A program made the position numbers and the translations under genes. The notes under the pieces were generated by a model. That model saw only the letters and a program-made list of their open reading frames with translations, was not told the DNA's origin and ran no database searches. Positions 30,501 to 40,520 of a stretch of 64,000 nucleotides of DNA are shown piece after piece. Numbering within the stretch: the first letter of the stretch is position 1; each line of letters begins with the position of its first letter. The DNA is from Pythium myriotylum (Eukaryota; Oomycota; Peronosporomycetes; Pythiales; Pythiaceae): NCBI GenBank assembly GCA_023091665.1, contig JALJCQ010000041.1, forward strand, positions 124,001 through 188,000, read 5' to 3'.

Positions 30501-32139
30501 GTTTCTTGCGGCAGAAGATCGACTCGCTCTCCATCTTGCGACTCGAAGTGCTCTTGCTACCGCACAAACATACTCCTCCGGGCGACAACATACCGCAATC
30601 TTAAGGTCGCTCCAATTCGAGCTTGAACATCTCCGCAATGACCTGAAGCTGGATCACTCTTTCCAGTCTCGAAACTGGCGAGACTCATGGAACGAAAGTT
30701 GGAAGGATCAGCAAGTGCTCTTTTGCGAAGAGTTAATTGCAGTGTCGCAGACTCCCCCACAAAACCAAGACGACGAGATTCGCGTCGAGCAGCTCTCTTG
30801 CATGCTGTTTGAGATCACCAAACATCGCAATCGTTACGGAGCGATCAATCCCAACGTCACGAAAACCGCAACGGCTAAGATCATCGAGATACTCGGCGGA
30901 CCACTACCCGACTGGTTCTTCCCGTGGTACGAAGTCGCTCTCGCCACCAGCAAACCCTTCTCCAAAGGCGGCTTCGGCGAAGTCTATCGAGGCAAGTGGA
31001 TGGGATCGCACGTCGTCGTCAAGAAATGCATCTCGTTTGACCAGAAAGTGTTCGTGCGCGAAGTCGAGCTCTGGTTCAAGCTCGACCACCCGCACGTCGT
31101 CAAGCTCTTTGGCGCGTGTCATGTGGGCCAGAAGTTCTTCGTGGCCGAGTGGGCCGAGCACGGTCAACTGGACACGTACCTCGCGAGGAACAAGAAGCTT
31201 GGTCGCTCGGTGATGTGGCAGAAGCTGCACGAGGCGGCTCTTGGGTTGCGGTACTTGCGCGTCCGCGGGATCGTTCACCGTGACCTCAAGTGCAACAACA
31301 TCTTGGTAGGACGCGACGAGAAGGCCAAGATCACCGACTTTGGACTCAGTTCTCCGTCTGAGCAGAGCGACGATGTTGTCGTGACGCAGACGTTCGGGAA
31401 CGCGCGTTGGGCGGCACCAGAGGTGCTAGGAGGCGGGATGCCGTCGTATGCATCGGACGTGTTCTCGTTCGGGATGTGCATCGTCGAGGCTGTCACGGAA
31501 CGAGTTCCGTACACCGAGACGAGAGACGGAAGAGTTGTTGCGGCTTCAGTAGCCGCCGGAGACTTTCTTGCTCGTCCACGATGCTTCGAAAGTGATGACC
31601 ACTGGATGCTGGTCAAGAGATGCTGCGCGTTTGATACAGCTGATCGTGTGGATATGGATGAGATGATTACGACACTGTCGACATTTGCAGACGAAGAACG
31701 CCGCCACACCACAGATGTTGTATTCGGTTTCAAGTCAGAGTCAGTCGTGCGTGAACCCGAGATGATTTTGGAATCGACGAACGAAGAAAGCATGCTTGTT
31801 TCCAAAGCAAGCCAACGCGACTCGCAAGGTGCGCTGACCGGGGGCTCAACGAGTCTTCTCACGTCTAAGAGTGAAATTGCAGAAGTGGACATTGCTCCGG
31901 AGTCTTCGGATCTCTTCATCTCCGATGCGAGCCATCGCGAGTCGCACGGCCTAGAGGCAGATCATCATGAGTCTTCGTTCGGCGGGAGCACTTTGAGCCG
32001 CACCTACGAGATATCATCTTCGATAGCAGAGGCCGAGGAGGATGAACTGTTCAGTGCAACCCAGTTTTATAGTGCTTGGTCTCGCGACGAGAAGGCGGTC
32101 GACAGCGACGCGTCGATCGGGTCTACAACGAGCGTGTAG
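27505..32139 (+). CDS. Ankyrin-repeat protein with pseudokinase and TKL kinase domains
   Basis: Single exon, 1544 residues. Residues about 40-645 hold 18 ankyrin-type repeats (pattern G.TALM.AA..GH..IV..LL..GA). A first kinase-like domain (about 705-935) is degenerate: the catalytic loop reads HGNLHGD instead of HRD, the DFG site reads GGL, and the glycine loop is poor; only WWSPETL and DMYSFGMCIIEA remain clear, so it is a pseudokinase. A helical linker follows. The second kinase domain (about 1138-1395) has all motifs: SKGGFGEVYRGKW, VVVKKC, HRDLKCNNIL, ITDFGLSS, WAAPEVL, and is of TKL type. The tail (1400-1544) is Ser/Glu-rich and repeats a SKASQRDSQGALTGGST-like unit three times. By analogy with other tandem kinase-pseudokinase proteins, the first domain may regulate the second, with ankyrins as the binding platform. 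Confidence 0.9.
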   Translation: MDSSALTHASPNEELVDSAMLGDERRVRHLLDSGAIESVDWLDENGFTALMYAASTGHSTIVQLLLDRGAQVETVADNCTTALTLAFARGHAHVVRILVQGGADVLRQHTCGFTAFAAACQAGQTALVIATIEALEAVSATTTIRALLESSGPGGSTPLVLAASYGHLDVVIYLIEFNANCLHKNDQGFDAMLGAAERGHSDVVEYLLAFGADADAVNSSGETGLMLASRQGHLDVIDVLLNAGALVNRKDGSGQTALYHCVINCRPTIAARLIHKGADVLIPRSDGCNPFFLACMNGVTAVVKAILEAVAGTKDDETMAAMINASWLDGTSLVVASAQGHTDILQLLVAHGVDVHARNTNGEDALLIAVQEGQLAAAMFLLENGANVDSRNALNRTPLMCASSAGQLDIVRGLIKYHACVDLTDADGKSALWLAAQEGAGDVVVVLLDAHADINIQDAMGFTALHVGAANGHEDVVALLVSRQANVHLCDVDRSTALIIAAMHGHARIVRVLLDAGSDPSHETYLPLRANAVVLAAYRGHESVVRVLADQTKDNGPITPLMAAANKGHTAICRFLLQRVHAVDLQAIDGRTALHFAVVSRNVETVRALVDAGSNASIEDYNGWTAAHTAAFLGELDIVKLLEKAPGSTSLNGSDICGIWSVSALFEFYGQSNTMLAREDPHWYIDPSAVVESASENQNAQTTARNVEATWLGSKVHVVKVSAGRRAPLSQLEKVTFVSALHRWVPLRHPFLLKLFGACHRGEPFLVVEHANGTLRSYLKEHPTYLWRTLYQVALGLQYLHERGIAHGNLHGDIISFSDSGLPKLGGLAVYADSRSQANWWSPETLADSAVTLEADMYSFGMCIIEAVSGNVPYATEIAAGADVEALIMDGTIPARHEAFSDKAWELVKSLTPVFAAGRMSVDGLVQELEFLGAEEERAVSVSVTITIDKLQVRLDDVKKSSIAPTNAFEASLLVQLEEIAVELNKRDDSERRSALLARFLAAEDRLALHLATRSALATAQTYSSGRQHTAILRSLQFELEHLRNDLKLDHSFQSRNWRDSWNESWKDQQVLFCEELIAVSQTPPQNQDDEIRVEQLSCMLFEITKHRNRYGAINPNVTKTATAKIIEILGGPLPDWFFPWYEVALATSKPFSKGGFGEVYRGKWMGSHVVVKKCISFDQKVFVREVELWFKLDHPHVVKLFGACHVGQKFFVAEWAEHGQLDTYLARNKKLGRSVMWQKLHEAALGLRYLRVRGIVHRDLKCNNILVGRDEKAKITDFGLSSPSEQSDDVVVTQTFGNARWAAPEVLGGGMPSYASDVFSFGMCIVEAVTERVPYTETRDGRVVAASVAAGDFLARPRCFESDDHWMLVKRCCAFDTADRVDMDEMITTLSTFADEERRHTTDVVFGFKSESVVREPEMILESTNEESMLVSKASQRDSQGALTGGSTSLLTSKSEIAEVDIAPESSDLFISDASHRESHGLEADHHESSFGGSTLSRTYEISSSIAEAEEDELFSATQFYSAWSRDEKAVDSDASIGSTTSV

Positions 32140-32200
32140 CTTTTCTGGTCCCAATTTTGGCGTCGGGAGCGTGAGCTTATTGTTCTGGAAGCACTAGGGT

Positions 32201-32938
32201 GAGGTCTACAACGACAGCCGAGGTGACGCATTCACGGCCAATACGATCCAGCGCGGCATCAAGGAAGGTTTCTGGCCGCGCGAGGATGTGATGTCGTCTT
32301 GAGTACCATCCTCATGTTGGGCCGTTAGGAATTTCTCGACCTAACCGCCAGAGCAACTCGCGCAAGCACCCCGTGGAAGGATCTAAGCGGACTCTGAAGG
32401 ACATGCAAGTCGACTACGTCGATGTCCTCTTCAGCCACCGACCGGAAAAGAACACTCCGATTGATGAGACCGTGCGCGCCATGAACTTCATCATCATTCA
32501 AGGACGAACCATCTACTGGGGCACCAGTGAGTGGGCGGCGAGTGACATCCACGGAGCATGCGAAATCGCCGACCGTCTGGGCTTGATCTGTCCGATCGTG
32601 GAGCAGCCTCAGTATAACATGTTCGAGCGCAACAAGGTGTAGCACGATTTGGTGGATCTGTTCAAGCGGTACAAGTTGGGCACGACGGTGTGGTCTCCGT
32701 TGGCTGGCGGCTTGTTGGCGGGCAAGTACTACAAAGAGATGCTGCTGGTTCCTCGTCTGGCAGACCGTGCTTCCGAGCATGGAACCCGAACTTCCAGGCC
32801 CAAGTTCAAAAGGCACGTAGGCTCGAAGTAGTGATGATGATGAAAGTTGGAGTCTATTGCGTTACAACGAGTGAAGTGCGGAGCTGGAAGTAGTGGCAAA
32901 CCGTCTCGGCTGCACTCTGGTGCAGCTGGCGATAACCT
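32201..32938 (+). pseudogene. Decayed aldo-keto reductase copy (beta-channel type)
   Basis: Similarity to the cluster genes starts at the EVYND.RGD motif, so the first 60 codons are missing. It keeps IQRGIKEGF, DMQVDYVDVLFSHRPEK, GTSEWAASDI and EQPQYNMFERNKV, then meets a TAG at about 32640 and several frame changes; a short duplicated piece (gctcgaagtag / gctggaagtag) occurs near 32820-32895. It is convergent to the intact copy at 33310-34419. Not functional. Confidence 0.85.
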
Positions 32939-33309
32939 GACTCTGAGCTACTTGGGCGATTCGATCATATCACAGCCAAGTGACCCAAGGAAGCCGTCAA
33001 CTACCCCAAGGAGTATGGATTTTGCTTGGGCCGACTACACAGAATAATACTTGTTTTTTGGGGCAGATCGTAGAAAAAAATCCTATGATCCTTGATGGAT
33101 GAGGCAGCCTTAGCAGTGTGCTCCGCGAGCAGCTCATCGTTGAGCCAACGTGTCGCATCGGAAATGAGAGCAAGAACGAAATAGAACCAAGTCAGGATTG
33201 CACATCATTAGCAAGAGGCATGAGGAGAATTCGGTGGATTACGCACGGAGACAGGTCGCTCTGCTCGTTAATCTTGGCGGCCGCAACTGTCTCGCGGAAT
33301 GCTAGTCTC

Positions 33310-34419
33310 TTACTCTGGCTTATCGAGAGCCTTGGCCCATTCCGGCTGTTCCTTGATGCCAGTCAAGTGGCGTTCTCGTAGCGAGCAGAAAGGGTCGTAC
33401 GTCGTGCGCTTCGGCACGAACTGCACAATGGCGTCGACCTCCGCCTTGACCTCGGGTGTGATCTTTTCGACGAACTCGAGCGACTTGACCGTCTCTGTTA
33501 GCTGCTGCGAGTTGCGTGCTCCAAGCACGACCGTCGAGACGTTCAAGTTCGACGCGGCCCATGCGATCGAGAACTGAGCCAACGAGCAGCCGAGACGGTT
33601 TGCGATGACCTCGAGCTTGCGGGACTTCTCCACGCGTGCCTCAAAATCCGGGAACCATGCGCGGAACGAAGGGTCCGCGAGACGCGCGACCGACGGCATC
33701 TCCTTGTTGTACTTTCCCGTGAGCAAGCCGCTGGCCAACGGCGACCAAACGGTCGTGCCCAGCTTGTACTTGATGAACAGATCCACGTACTCGTGTTCCA
33801 CCTTGTTGCGCTCGAACATGTTGTACTGCGGCTGTTCGACGATGGGACGAATCATCCCGAGGCGATCCGCGATATCGCAGGCCTCCTTGATTTCGTGTGG
33901 CAACCACTCACTGGTGCCCCAGTAGAAAGCCCATCCTTTGTTAATGATGAAGTTCATGGCTCGCACGACTTCCTCGATGGGCGTGTACTTTTCTGGTCGG
34001 TGGCTGAAGATGACATCCACATACTCGACCTGCATGTCCTTGAGAGTCCGCTTGATACCTTCGACGAGGTGCTTGCGCGAGTTGCCCTGGCCGTTGGGTC
34101 CAGACGTAAACGAGCCTTCTCGTCCCAGCATGAACTTGGCCGTGAGCACGAGGTCCTCGCGCGTCCAGACGCCTTCTTTGATGCCGCGCTGGATGGCGTG
34201 GCCCATGAACTCGTCACCTCGACCAACGTTGTAGGTCTCGGCCGAGTCGAAGAAGTTGATACCGAGACTGTACGCCGTCTTCATGACGTCGTACCAGTCA
34301 TCTTTGGCCGAGTCTGGAAAGTAAGTCATCCAGTTGCCGAGCGACAAGGTGGAGACGAGGAGTCCGGAGTCGCCGAGGAAGCGGTAGGTCATGTTGTGGG
34401 TCTTGGCTGGGGCGGCCAT
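33310..34419 (-). CDS. Aldo-keto reductase, potassium-channel beta-subunit type, copy A1
   Basis: 369 residues, single exon. It folds as an AKR TIM barrel by motif: MTYRFLGDSGLLVSTLSLG at the start (beta-channel family opening), FDSAETY with D58 and Y63, K95 in LTAKF, H140 in IFSHRPEKY, YWGTSEW, EQPQYNMFERNKVE, SPLASGLLTGKY, and the C-terminal LGARNSQQL cofactor-binding segment. This is closest to Kv-beta/AKR6 proteins, which bind NADPH and reduce carbonyls, but the fourth tetrad residue is His, as in classic reductases, not the Asn of animal Kv-beta. So it is likely an active cytosolic NADPH-dependent reductase; substrate unknown. The 5' leader resembles that of copy A2 (CTCACCAAGCCTCC). Confidence 0.9.
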   Translation of the reverse strand: MAAPAKTHNMTYRFLGDSGLLVSTLSLGNWMTYFPDSAKDDWYDVMKTAYSLGINFFDSAETYNVGRGDEFMGHAIQRGIKEGVWTREDLVLTAKFMLGREGSFTSGPNGQGNSRKHLVEGIKRTLKDMQVEYVDVIFSHRPEKYTPIEEVVRAMNFIINKGWAFYWGTSEWLPHEIKEACDIADRLGMIRPIVEQPQYNMFERNKVEHEYVDLFIKYKLGTTVWSPLASGLLTGKYNKEMPSVARLADPSFRAWFPDFEARVEKSRKLEVIANRLGCSLAQFSIAWAASNLNVSTVVLGARNSQQLTETVKSLEFVEKITPEVKAEVDAIVQFVPKRTTYDPFCSLRERHLTGIKEQPEWAKALDKPE

Positions 34420-35836
34420 CGCTGATGCTTTTCGTTTGTGGAGGCTTGGTGAGGTGGAAAGTGGGGGATTGTGGAATGAGTGAGAGATTGAGAAGATCGA
34501 TTGATCGTTCGGTGATGAGGATGTTCGAGCTTATCTACTTCTACGAGCGAGACTTGATACAGTATCTTCGATTGATCGAGTGGTGACTGCGAAGTGTGGT
34601 AATCCATGATTACCCTTCGCAGTTACCATCACTCCATCCGTCGAGATTGCTGGAATTAATCTCGTCGAAACGAATCGACATTTCTCGTAGAGCGGTTGCA
34701 CTGCGAACGAAAACATCTGTTTTATGATTCCTTCAACAGGACTGGTTACCATTTACTGTATATATTGTAACGTGTCGAAGACCAAGGTGAGTGATTCAGA
34801 CCCTGCACTCATCGACAGAGCAAAATGAACGAGCACGACAGGTCAAAAATTTTTTTGGGTTAGATTTTGTCGGTAAAACCACGAGAGTTGGTAATAATTT
34901 CTGGTGCTTTTCTTAAACATGATTTTCCGGTTTAAACGGTTGTGATTGAAATAACCTCGGATCGGCCACGTTCACATCGGCGAGAATTCGTCCAATTTCG
35001 AATCGCAACCAAGAGAAGTGTGGCCAAAACTTGTTCTAGAAGACAGCGTGCAATCGGCCGCGCGTTGCTATTTTATAATATGTAGTACACCAGAAGACCG
35101 GCTATTGAGCATCCCGAACCCTAATATTGTTGTTTGACGGATTCGTCGTGACCCCAGCCAACACTCCAACCGTGGACAAAGTGAAGGTCCCTGAGCTGGG
35201 CTTACGGCCAAAACCAGACTGTTGACATCGCACCGCGGGATTTTAACGCTCAGCGAATAGAAGCGCAAGATCTGCTGTCGCAAAAGAAAACAGATCGCGC
35301 GCTTCCGTCGCCATCCGAGACCGGTAAATTCCCAAAATATTAGCTGCCCGCCAAGAGCGAACTACTGCTTCGTTTCTCGCGAACAGGCATCGTGTGAGCG
35401 GTGAAACCTTTTATTGGTAATTGTATCCTTGTTTGCATGCACAATATTGTAGCAAAGACCAAACAGCTTCCTATGAAATAACTGCCTATTTTCTACAACT
35501 GGTCGTTTCCAACACTGTTGAAATGGCAGTCGTAGGGCAGTGCTTAAAGCCGCACCGTGGCCATCTACATGACGGTCCGTGACCTTTTGGAGATCTATCC
35601 GTCCAGGAATTGAAGTAGACCAACGGCTGGTGCTGCATCGATTCGAGGCACATCTGGTGTGAGGCAAAAAGAGGCTGACTCATTACCATCACTCCATCCG
35701 ACGAGATTACCCCCGTCAAAGTGATCACGCAGCTTCCAGAGATCTCATGCCACGTCTCAATCAATTGATCTTCTCAATCTCTCACTCATTCCACAATCTC
35801 CCACTTCCTCCTCACCAAGCCTCCAAAACAATCGAG
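34420..35836. other. Divergent promoter region between reductase copies A1 and A2
   Basis: No gene is seen. A 27-base element, ACCATCACTCCATCCG plus CGAGATT, occurs twice (about 34622-34648 and 35682-35708) with two mismatches, about 205 bp upstream of A1 and 130 bp upstream of A2, in opposite orientation relative to the two genes. A shared leader (CTCACTCATTCCACAAT) precedes both starts, which suggests a duplicated promoter. Confidence 0.55.
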
Positions 35837-36909
35837 ATGGCCGCCCCCGCTAAGACACTCAACATGACCTACCGCTTCCTCGGCGACTCCGGACTGCTCG
35901 TCTCCACTTTGTCGCTTGGCAACTGGATGAGCTACTATCCGGACTCGGCCAAGGACACCTGGTACGAGGTCATGAAGACCGCGTACGGTCTCGGCATCAA
36001 CTTTTTCGACTCGGCCGAAAACTACAATGACGGACGCGGCGACGAGTTCATGGGCCACGCCATCCAGCGTGGCATCACTGGACGCGCGAGGATCTTGTGC
36101 TCACGGCCAAGTTCATGGCAGGACGCAACGGATTCTTTAGCTGTGGACCCAACGGCCAGGGCAACTCGCGCAAGCACCTCGTCGAAGGTATCAGGCAATC
36201 GCTCAAGGATATGAAGGTCGAGTATGTCGACGTCGTGTTCAGCCACCGACCAGAAAAGTACACGCCCATCGAAGAGACCGTGCGAGCCATGAACTTCATC
36301 ATCAACCAAGGTTGGGCCTTTTACTGGGGCACCAGTGAGTGGGCGGCGAGTGATATCCAGGAAGCATGCAATATCGCGGATCGTCTCGGCCTCATCCGTC
36401 CGATCGTCGAGCAGCCTCAGTACAATATGTTTGAGCGCAACAAGGTGGAGCACGAGTTGTTGGATCTGTTCACGCGGTACAAGCTGGGCACGACGGTGTG
36501 GTCACCGATGGCGGGAGGCTTGTTGACGGGCAAGTACAACAAGGAGATCCCGTCTGCGTCGCGGATGGCCGACCCTGCTTCCCGCGCGTGGAACCCTGAC
36601 TTTGAGGCCCAAGTTGAAAAGACACGCAAGCTCGAGGTCATCTCGAACCGCCTCGGCTGCACTTTGGCTCAGCTTGCGACGGCATGGGCTGCGTCTAACC
36701 CAAACGTCTCGACTGTCATGCTCGGTGCTCGCAACCCGGAACAACTCACGGAGACTGTGAAGGCGCTCGAGTTTGTAGACAAGATCACGCCAGAGGTCAA
36801 GGCGGAGATCGACGCAATTGTGCAGTTCGTGCCTTCGCGTACGACGGCTGACATGTTTTACACGTTGCGCGGTCGCCATTTGGCTGGCAACACGGCACGT
36901 TCGGATTAA
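35837..36909 (+). pseudogene. Aldo-keto reductase copy A2 with a frameshift
   Basis: It starts like the intact copies (ATG 35837, MAAPAKTLNMTYRFLG) and keeps D, Y, K and H sites over its two frames, but about 10 bases are missing after AIQRGI (near 36076), where intact copies read KEGVWTRED. This shifts the frame, so translation would stop near 36214. The downstream frame is clean to 36909 and ends RGRHLAGNTARSD. The lesion is single and the rest undamaged, so it is either a young pseudogene or an assembly error. From 36216 to 36483 the sequence is identical to copy A5 (42211-42478). Confidence 0.85.
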
Positions 36910-37995
36910 CTCAATCACTTCAGCGAGAGACTAAGGGAATCGGGCCGATTCCCGCATCGATCTAGGACGAATATTATCCGTAATTTCACAATCATGACCA
37001 TATCTAGCATGGAGTCAGTCGCTCCAATTGTCTGTACCCCCCCCCCCCCCCCCCCCCCCGTAGCTGCCGAGCGAGTGAACAATAGCAAGAAAAAAAGCTG
37101 ACAAGCCTCTCCCTCGCCGCGTGCCGGCGATCGATATCCACGACACCAGGTCGGCAGGAAAGTGGAAAGCGTAATCAGGTCTCACACATACCGTATTCAT
37201 CCTTGGATGAATCAACTGTACGTCAGGCTCTTGCTGCCTCTTCTCGCTTTGGTCTGGGAGGAATCCAGATTCGGTGTATCGTCTGCGATTATTCAAATCT
37301 GCCTTCTGATTGGACTTCTTTCGAAAGTGGAGGCTATTTTCGCCGAGGAGTAGAAAATTCACTCGCACTACGAGCTCCACGAGCGAGACTCGGTGTCTAA
37401 GCAGGAAACTCCCCATTGTTTCCAAAAGCGCGGACCATTGTCTCAGAGAGACAGTGGTCCGTTGTCCCTCTGAGACAATGGTCCGCATTTTTTTCAAGGT
37501 CCCTTTTCAGTCGTCACGAAAAAGAACGAGACGAGACAGGAAGAGAGGAGAGGAGGACAAAACCTCAGAAACAGGGGAGGGAACTTGCAAACCGAAGAAA
37601 GCATTCCGAAAACAGAGAAAAGGATCTCTTATTACCGGTGCAAGAAATTCTGTGTATTGCGACAGATCGGCTGAGCGGAACTCGCGATCTAAATTATGAC
37701 TTGTGGAATTGAGCACAGCGATTAAATCGCGGTAGGTTGATTTTGATAGCCAAAAAGCACTCGAGAGCACCTAGGACGTTTTAGCGATAGGCGACAATTA
37801 TTGTCGGCTATCCTTCTGTGCCCTAACCGCAAATCTTTGATTACCAAATTTACTTGTTATTCAGTGTCTTCGTTGATTATCACACGCTGCGATCGTTGTG
37901 GTCGTAGGTGCTGAGCGAGAGACCCTCGCTCATTATTGAGTTTCCTCTGCTCTCCAGATCACCACCACTTCTTCCATATCTATTCTTCCTGCGCC
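36910..37995. other. Intergenic region with poly-C tract and hairpin
   Basis: No gene is seen. A run of about 23 C begins near 37037. A perfect 19-bp inverted repeat lies at 37430-37486 (listed separately). The last 300 bases precede the short-chain dehydrogenase and presumably hold its promoter. Confidence 0.5.
37430..37486. repeat. Perfect 19-bp inverted repeat (hairpin)
   Basis: Arms 37430-37448 (GCGGACCATTGTCTCAGAG) and 37468-37486 (its exact complement) flank a 19-base loop, which itself carries a degenerate copy of the arm (GACAGTGGTCCG). A run of seven T follows (37488-37494). It could be a structured RNA, a MITE remnant or a protein-binding palindrome. Confidence 0.8.
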
Positions 37996-38691
37996 ATGGC
38001 CCAGAAAACTGTGCTCGTGACTGGTGCGTCTCGCGGTATCGGCTTCGGCTTCGCTCAGTTCTACATCAACGCCGGCTGGAATGTCATCGCCGCAGTGCGC
38101 AACCCCGACACTGCTGACAAGCTCAAGGCGCTCAAGCCGTACATGCTTATCCAGCTCGACCCGAGCAACGAAGACTCGATTTTGACGGCTGCCAAGCAGC
38201 TCGAGGGCGAGTCTATCGACCTGCTCATCAATAACGCCGGCATGGGGATTCCAGACACCCTGGCGAATTTCCAAAAGGAGGTGTTGATCAAAACCTTCGA
38301 GTTGAACGCTCTCGGACCGCTGCTCGTTTCGCGCGCTTTGCTGCCAAACCTGCGCCTTGCGGTCGCTAAGAACGGCTCTGCCACGATAGGCCAAGTGTCG
38401 TCCATGGCGGGCAGCGTCGCGCTGACAGTGGGCGATGGTGGGAAGATCTATGGGTACCGGGCGTCCAAGGCAGCGCTCAATATTATGAACATGAGCCTCG
38501 CGCACGACTTGAAGGAAGAAAACATTGTCACGATTGTGTTCTGCCCGGGTCGAGTTTTGACCGACCTCAACCCGGCCGGTGTCCTCACTATCGAAGAAAG
38601 CGTGGCTTCGGTTGCGAAAATTCTCGACGGTGTCACAGTTGCCGAAACCGGAAGCTTCTTCAACTACGACGGAGACAAGTTGCCGTGGTAG
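37996..38691 (+). CDS. Short-chain dehydrogenase/reductase
   Basis: The start at ATG 37996 (GCGCCATGGCC) gives 231 residues; the frame is open 20 codons further up but the extension is His/Ser-rich leader-like sequence. It has the classic SDR layout: TGASRGIGFGF dinucleotide-binding loop at residues 9-19, D55-type acidic turn (QLDPSN), NNAGMG, a Ser in the QVSSMAG strand, and YRASK with catalytic Tyr and Lys. The short length and lack of a substrate lid resemble the C-factor/sniffer-type SDRs. It should be a cytosolic NAD(P)H-dependent oxidoreductase; substrate unknown. It sits within the aldo-keto reductase cluster, so a joint role in carbonyl detoxification is possible but only inferred from position. 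Confidence 0.9.
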   Translation: MAQKTVLVTGASRGIGFGFAQFYINAGWNVIAAVRNPDTADKLKALKPYMLIQLDPSNEDSILTAAKQLEGESIDLLINNAGMGIPDTLANFQKEVLIKTFELNALGPLLVSRALLPNLRLAVAKNGSATIGQVSSMAGSVALTVGDGGKIYGYRASKAALNIMNMSLAHDLKEENIVTIVFCPGRVLTDLNPAGVLTIEESVASVAKILDGVTVAETGSFFNYDGDKLPW

Positions 38692-39410
38692 ACGCGTTTC
38701 GGATTCGAGCCCCCGCTAGTTGCCATCTTATTAATACCGTCCAGGTGAGAGGGGAGGAGACGTCACAGGACGGCGGCACGCATAGACTGCAATCTCTCTA
38801 GCACTGTAGCTGCTCGACTCCACTTGTTGAACTCAACAGACTTCATCGTTATCATCACTATTTTTCGAACACACTAGCTCATGTTGCTACGCTATTACAC
38901 TGAATGCAATGCCTAATTTGTTGGATCTAGTCTTTCTTGATACGTGCACTCAATCGAGCCTCGATCATCAACTGTACTCAACGTACCATGTAATAATCTA
39001 CTATATGCCTTGGACCTCCAGGCCCCTCTCTCTGCAAACGCTTTTGGCTTCTTTTGCTTTAGTTTGGAGATAGGAAGTCTTCTTCGTGACAGATTCGAAC
39101 TCGGCGAGGGTCTGACGCCATTTTAGGGTTTCAGCTTGCTCATTAAAGTGATTGTGATTGGTTTTCAACAGCAGACACTTCCTGTGATTGGTCGGCTCAG
39201 GTCGATTCCCGCTGATGACGAAACTACCAGCACTCTAATGCTGGACATAATGATGGTCGCGGCAGATTACCCAGTTCTCGTGTTCATGCAGTTTGCAGAG
39301 ATCTCACGGAATGGAAGGCACCATGATTGGTCCAAACATTCCCACATGACCGAGCGGACCCGAGTCATTTCGGATTTTGCTCCCGAGTGACAACTACCCA
39401 CTTCCTCACC
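38692..39410. other. Intergenic region
   Basis: AT-rich, no gene seen. The leader before 39411 (ACCCACTTCCTCACC) resembles those of copies A1 and A2. Confidence 0.5.
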
Positions 39411-40520
39411 ATGGCCGCCCCCACCAAGACCCACAACATGACCTATCGCTTCCTCGGAGACTCTGGACTTCTCGTCTCGACCTTGTCCGTCGGTGCCTGG
39501 ATGACCTACTTTCCCGACTCGGCCAAGGATGCGTGGTACGAGGTCATGAAGACGGCGTACTCGCATGGTATCAACTTTTTTGACTCGGCGGAGAACTACA
39601 ACGATGGCCGTGCCGATGCGTTCATGGGGTATGCTATTCAGCGCGGTATCAAGGAAGGCGTGTGGTCTCGTGAAGACCTCGTGCTGAGTGCTAAGTTCAT
39701 GGCAGGGCGCAAGGGGTTCTTCGATTGCGGACCCAATGGCCAGGGCAACTCGCGTAAGCATCTCATCGAAGGTATCAAACTCACGCTCAAGAAGATGCAA
39801 GTCGACTACGTCGATGTCATCTTCAGCCACCGACCAGAAAAGTACACGCCCATTGAAGAGACCGTGCGCGCCATGAACTTCATCATCGATCAAGGATGGG
39901 CTTTCTACTGGGGCACTAGCGAGTGGTCCTCCAGTGATATCCAGGAAGCATGCAATATCGCGGATCGTCTCGGCCTCATCCGTCCGATCGTCGAGCAGCC
40001 TCAGTACAACATGTTCGAGCGCAATAAGGTGGAGCACGAGTTGTTGGATCTGTTCGCGCGGTACAAGTTGGGCACGACGGTGTGGTCTCCGTTAGCCGGT
40101 GGCCTGCTGACTGGCAAGTACAACAAGGAGATGCCGTCAGTTGCGCGTCTAGCTGACCCGGCTTTCCGCGCATGGAATCCGAACTTCGAGGCCCAAGTTG
40201 AGAAGGCACGTAAGCTCGAGGTCATCTCGAACCGCCTCGGGTGTACTTTGGCTCAGTTGGCGACTGCGTGGGCGGCATCGAACCCGAATGTCTCGACTGT
40301 CGTGCTTGGTGCTCGCAACTCAGAGCAGCTGACGGAGACGGTCAAGTCGCTCCAGTTTGTGGACGAGCTGACACCAGAGGTGAAGGCGGAAATCGACGAG
40401 ATTATCGGATTCGTTCCCAAACGCACGGCGTACGACATGTTTTACACGCTGCGCGAGCGCCACGTGCTTGGCAACACGGAGCGCCCGGCTTGGGCGAACG
40501 CCTTTAACAAGAAGGAATAA
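39411..40520 (+). CDS. Aldo-keto reductase, beta-channel type, copy A3
   Basis: 369 residues from ATG 39411 (CACCATGGCC); the frame is open 28 codons upstream but the family alignment sets this start. Tetrad residues are all present: FDSAENYND (D and Y), LSAKF (K), IFSHRPEKY (H). Other family motifs: QGWAFYWGTSEWSSSDI, RPIVEQPQYNMFERNKVE, SPLAGGLLTGKY, SNRLGCTLAQLATAW, LGARNSEQL. It differs from A1 in having A instead of N at the turn after LS.G (VGAWMTYFPD). It shares long blocks with A5 (around 39940-40130), consistent with conversion between copies. Substrate unknown. Confidence 0.9.
   Translation: MAAPTKTHNMTYRFLGDSGLLVSTLSVGAWMTYFPDSAKDAWYEVMKTAYSHGINFFDSAENYNDGRADAFMGYAIQRGIKEGVWSREDLVLSAKFMAGRKGFFDCGPNGQGNSRKHLIEGIKLTLKKMQVDYVDVIFSHRPEKYTPIEETVRAMNFIIDQGWAFYWGTSEWSSSDIQEACNIADRLGLIRPIVEQPQYNMFERNKVEHELLDLFARYKLGTTVWSPLAGGLLTGKYNKEMPSVARLADPAFRAWNPNFEAQVEKARKLEVISNRLGCTLAQLATAWAASNPNVSTVVLGARNSEQLTETVKSLQFVDELTPEVKAEIDEIIGFVPKRTAYDMFYTLRERHVLGNTERPAWANAFNKKE

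Noticed and set aside
37037..37060. Poly-C tract as a functional site
   Set aside because: Homopolymer runs of this length are common slippage or assembly features; nothing around it suggests a role.
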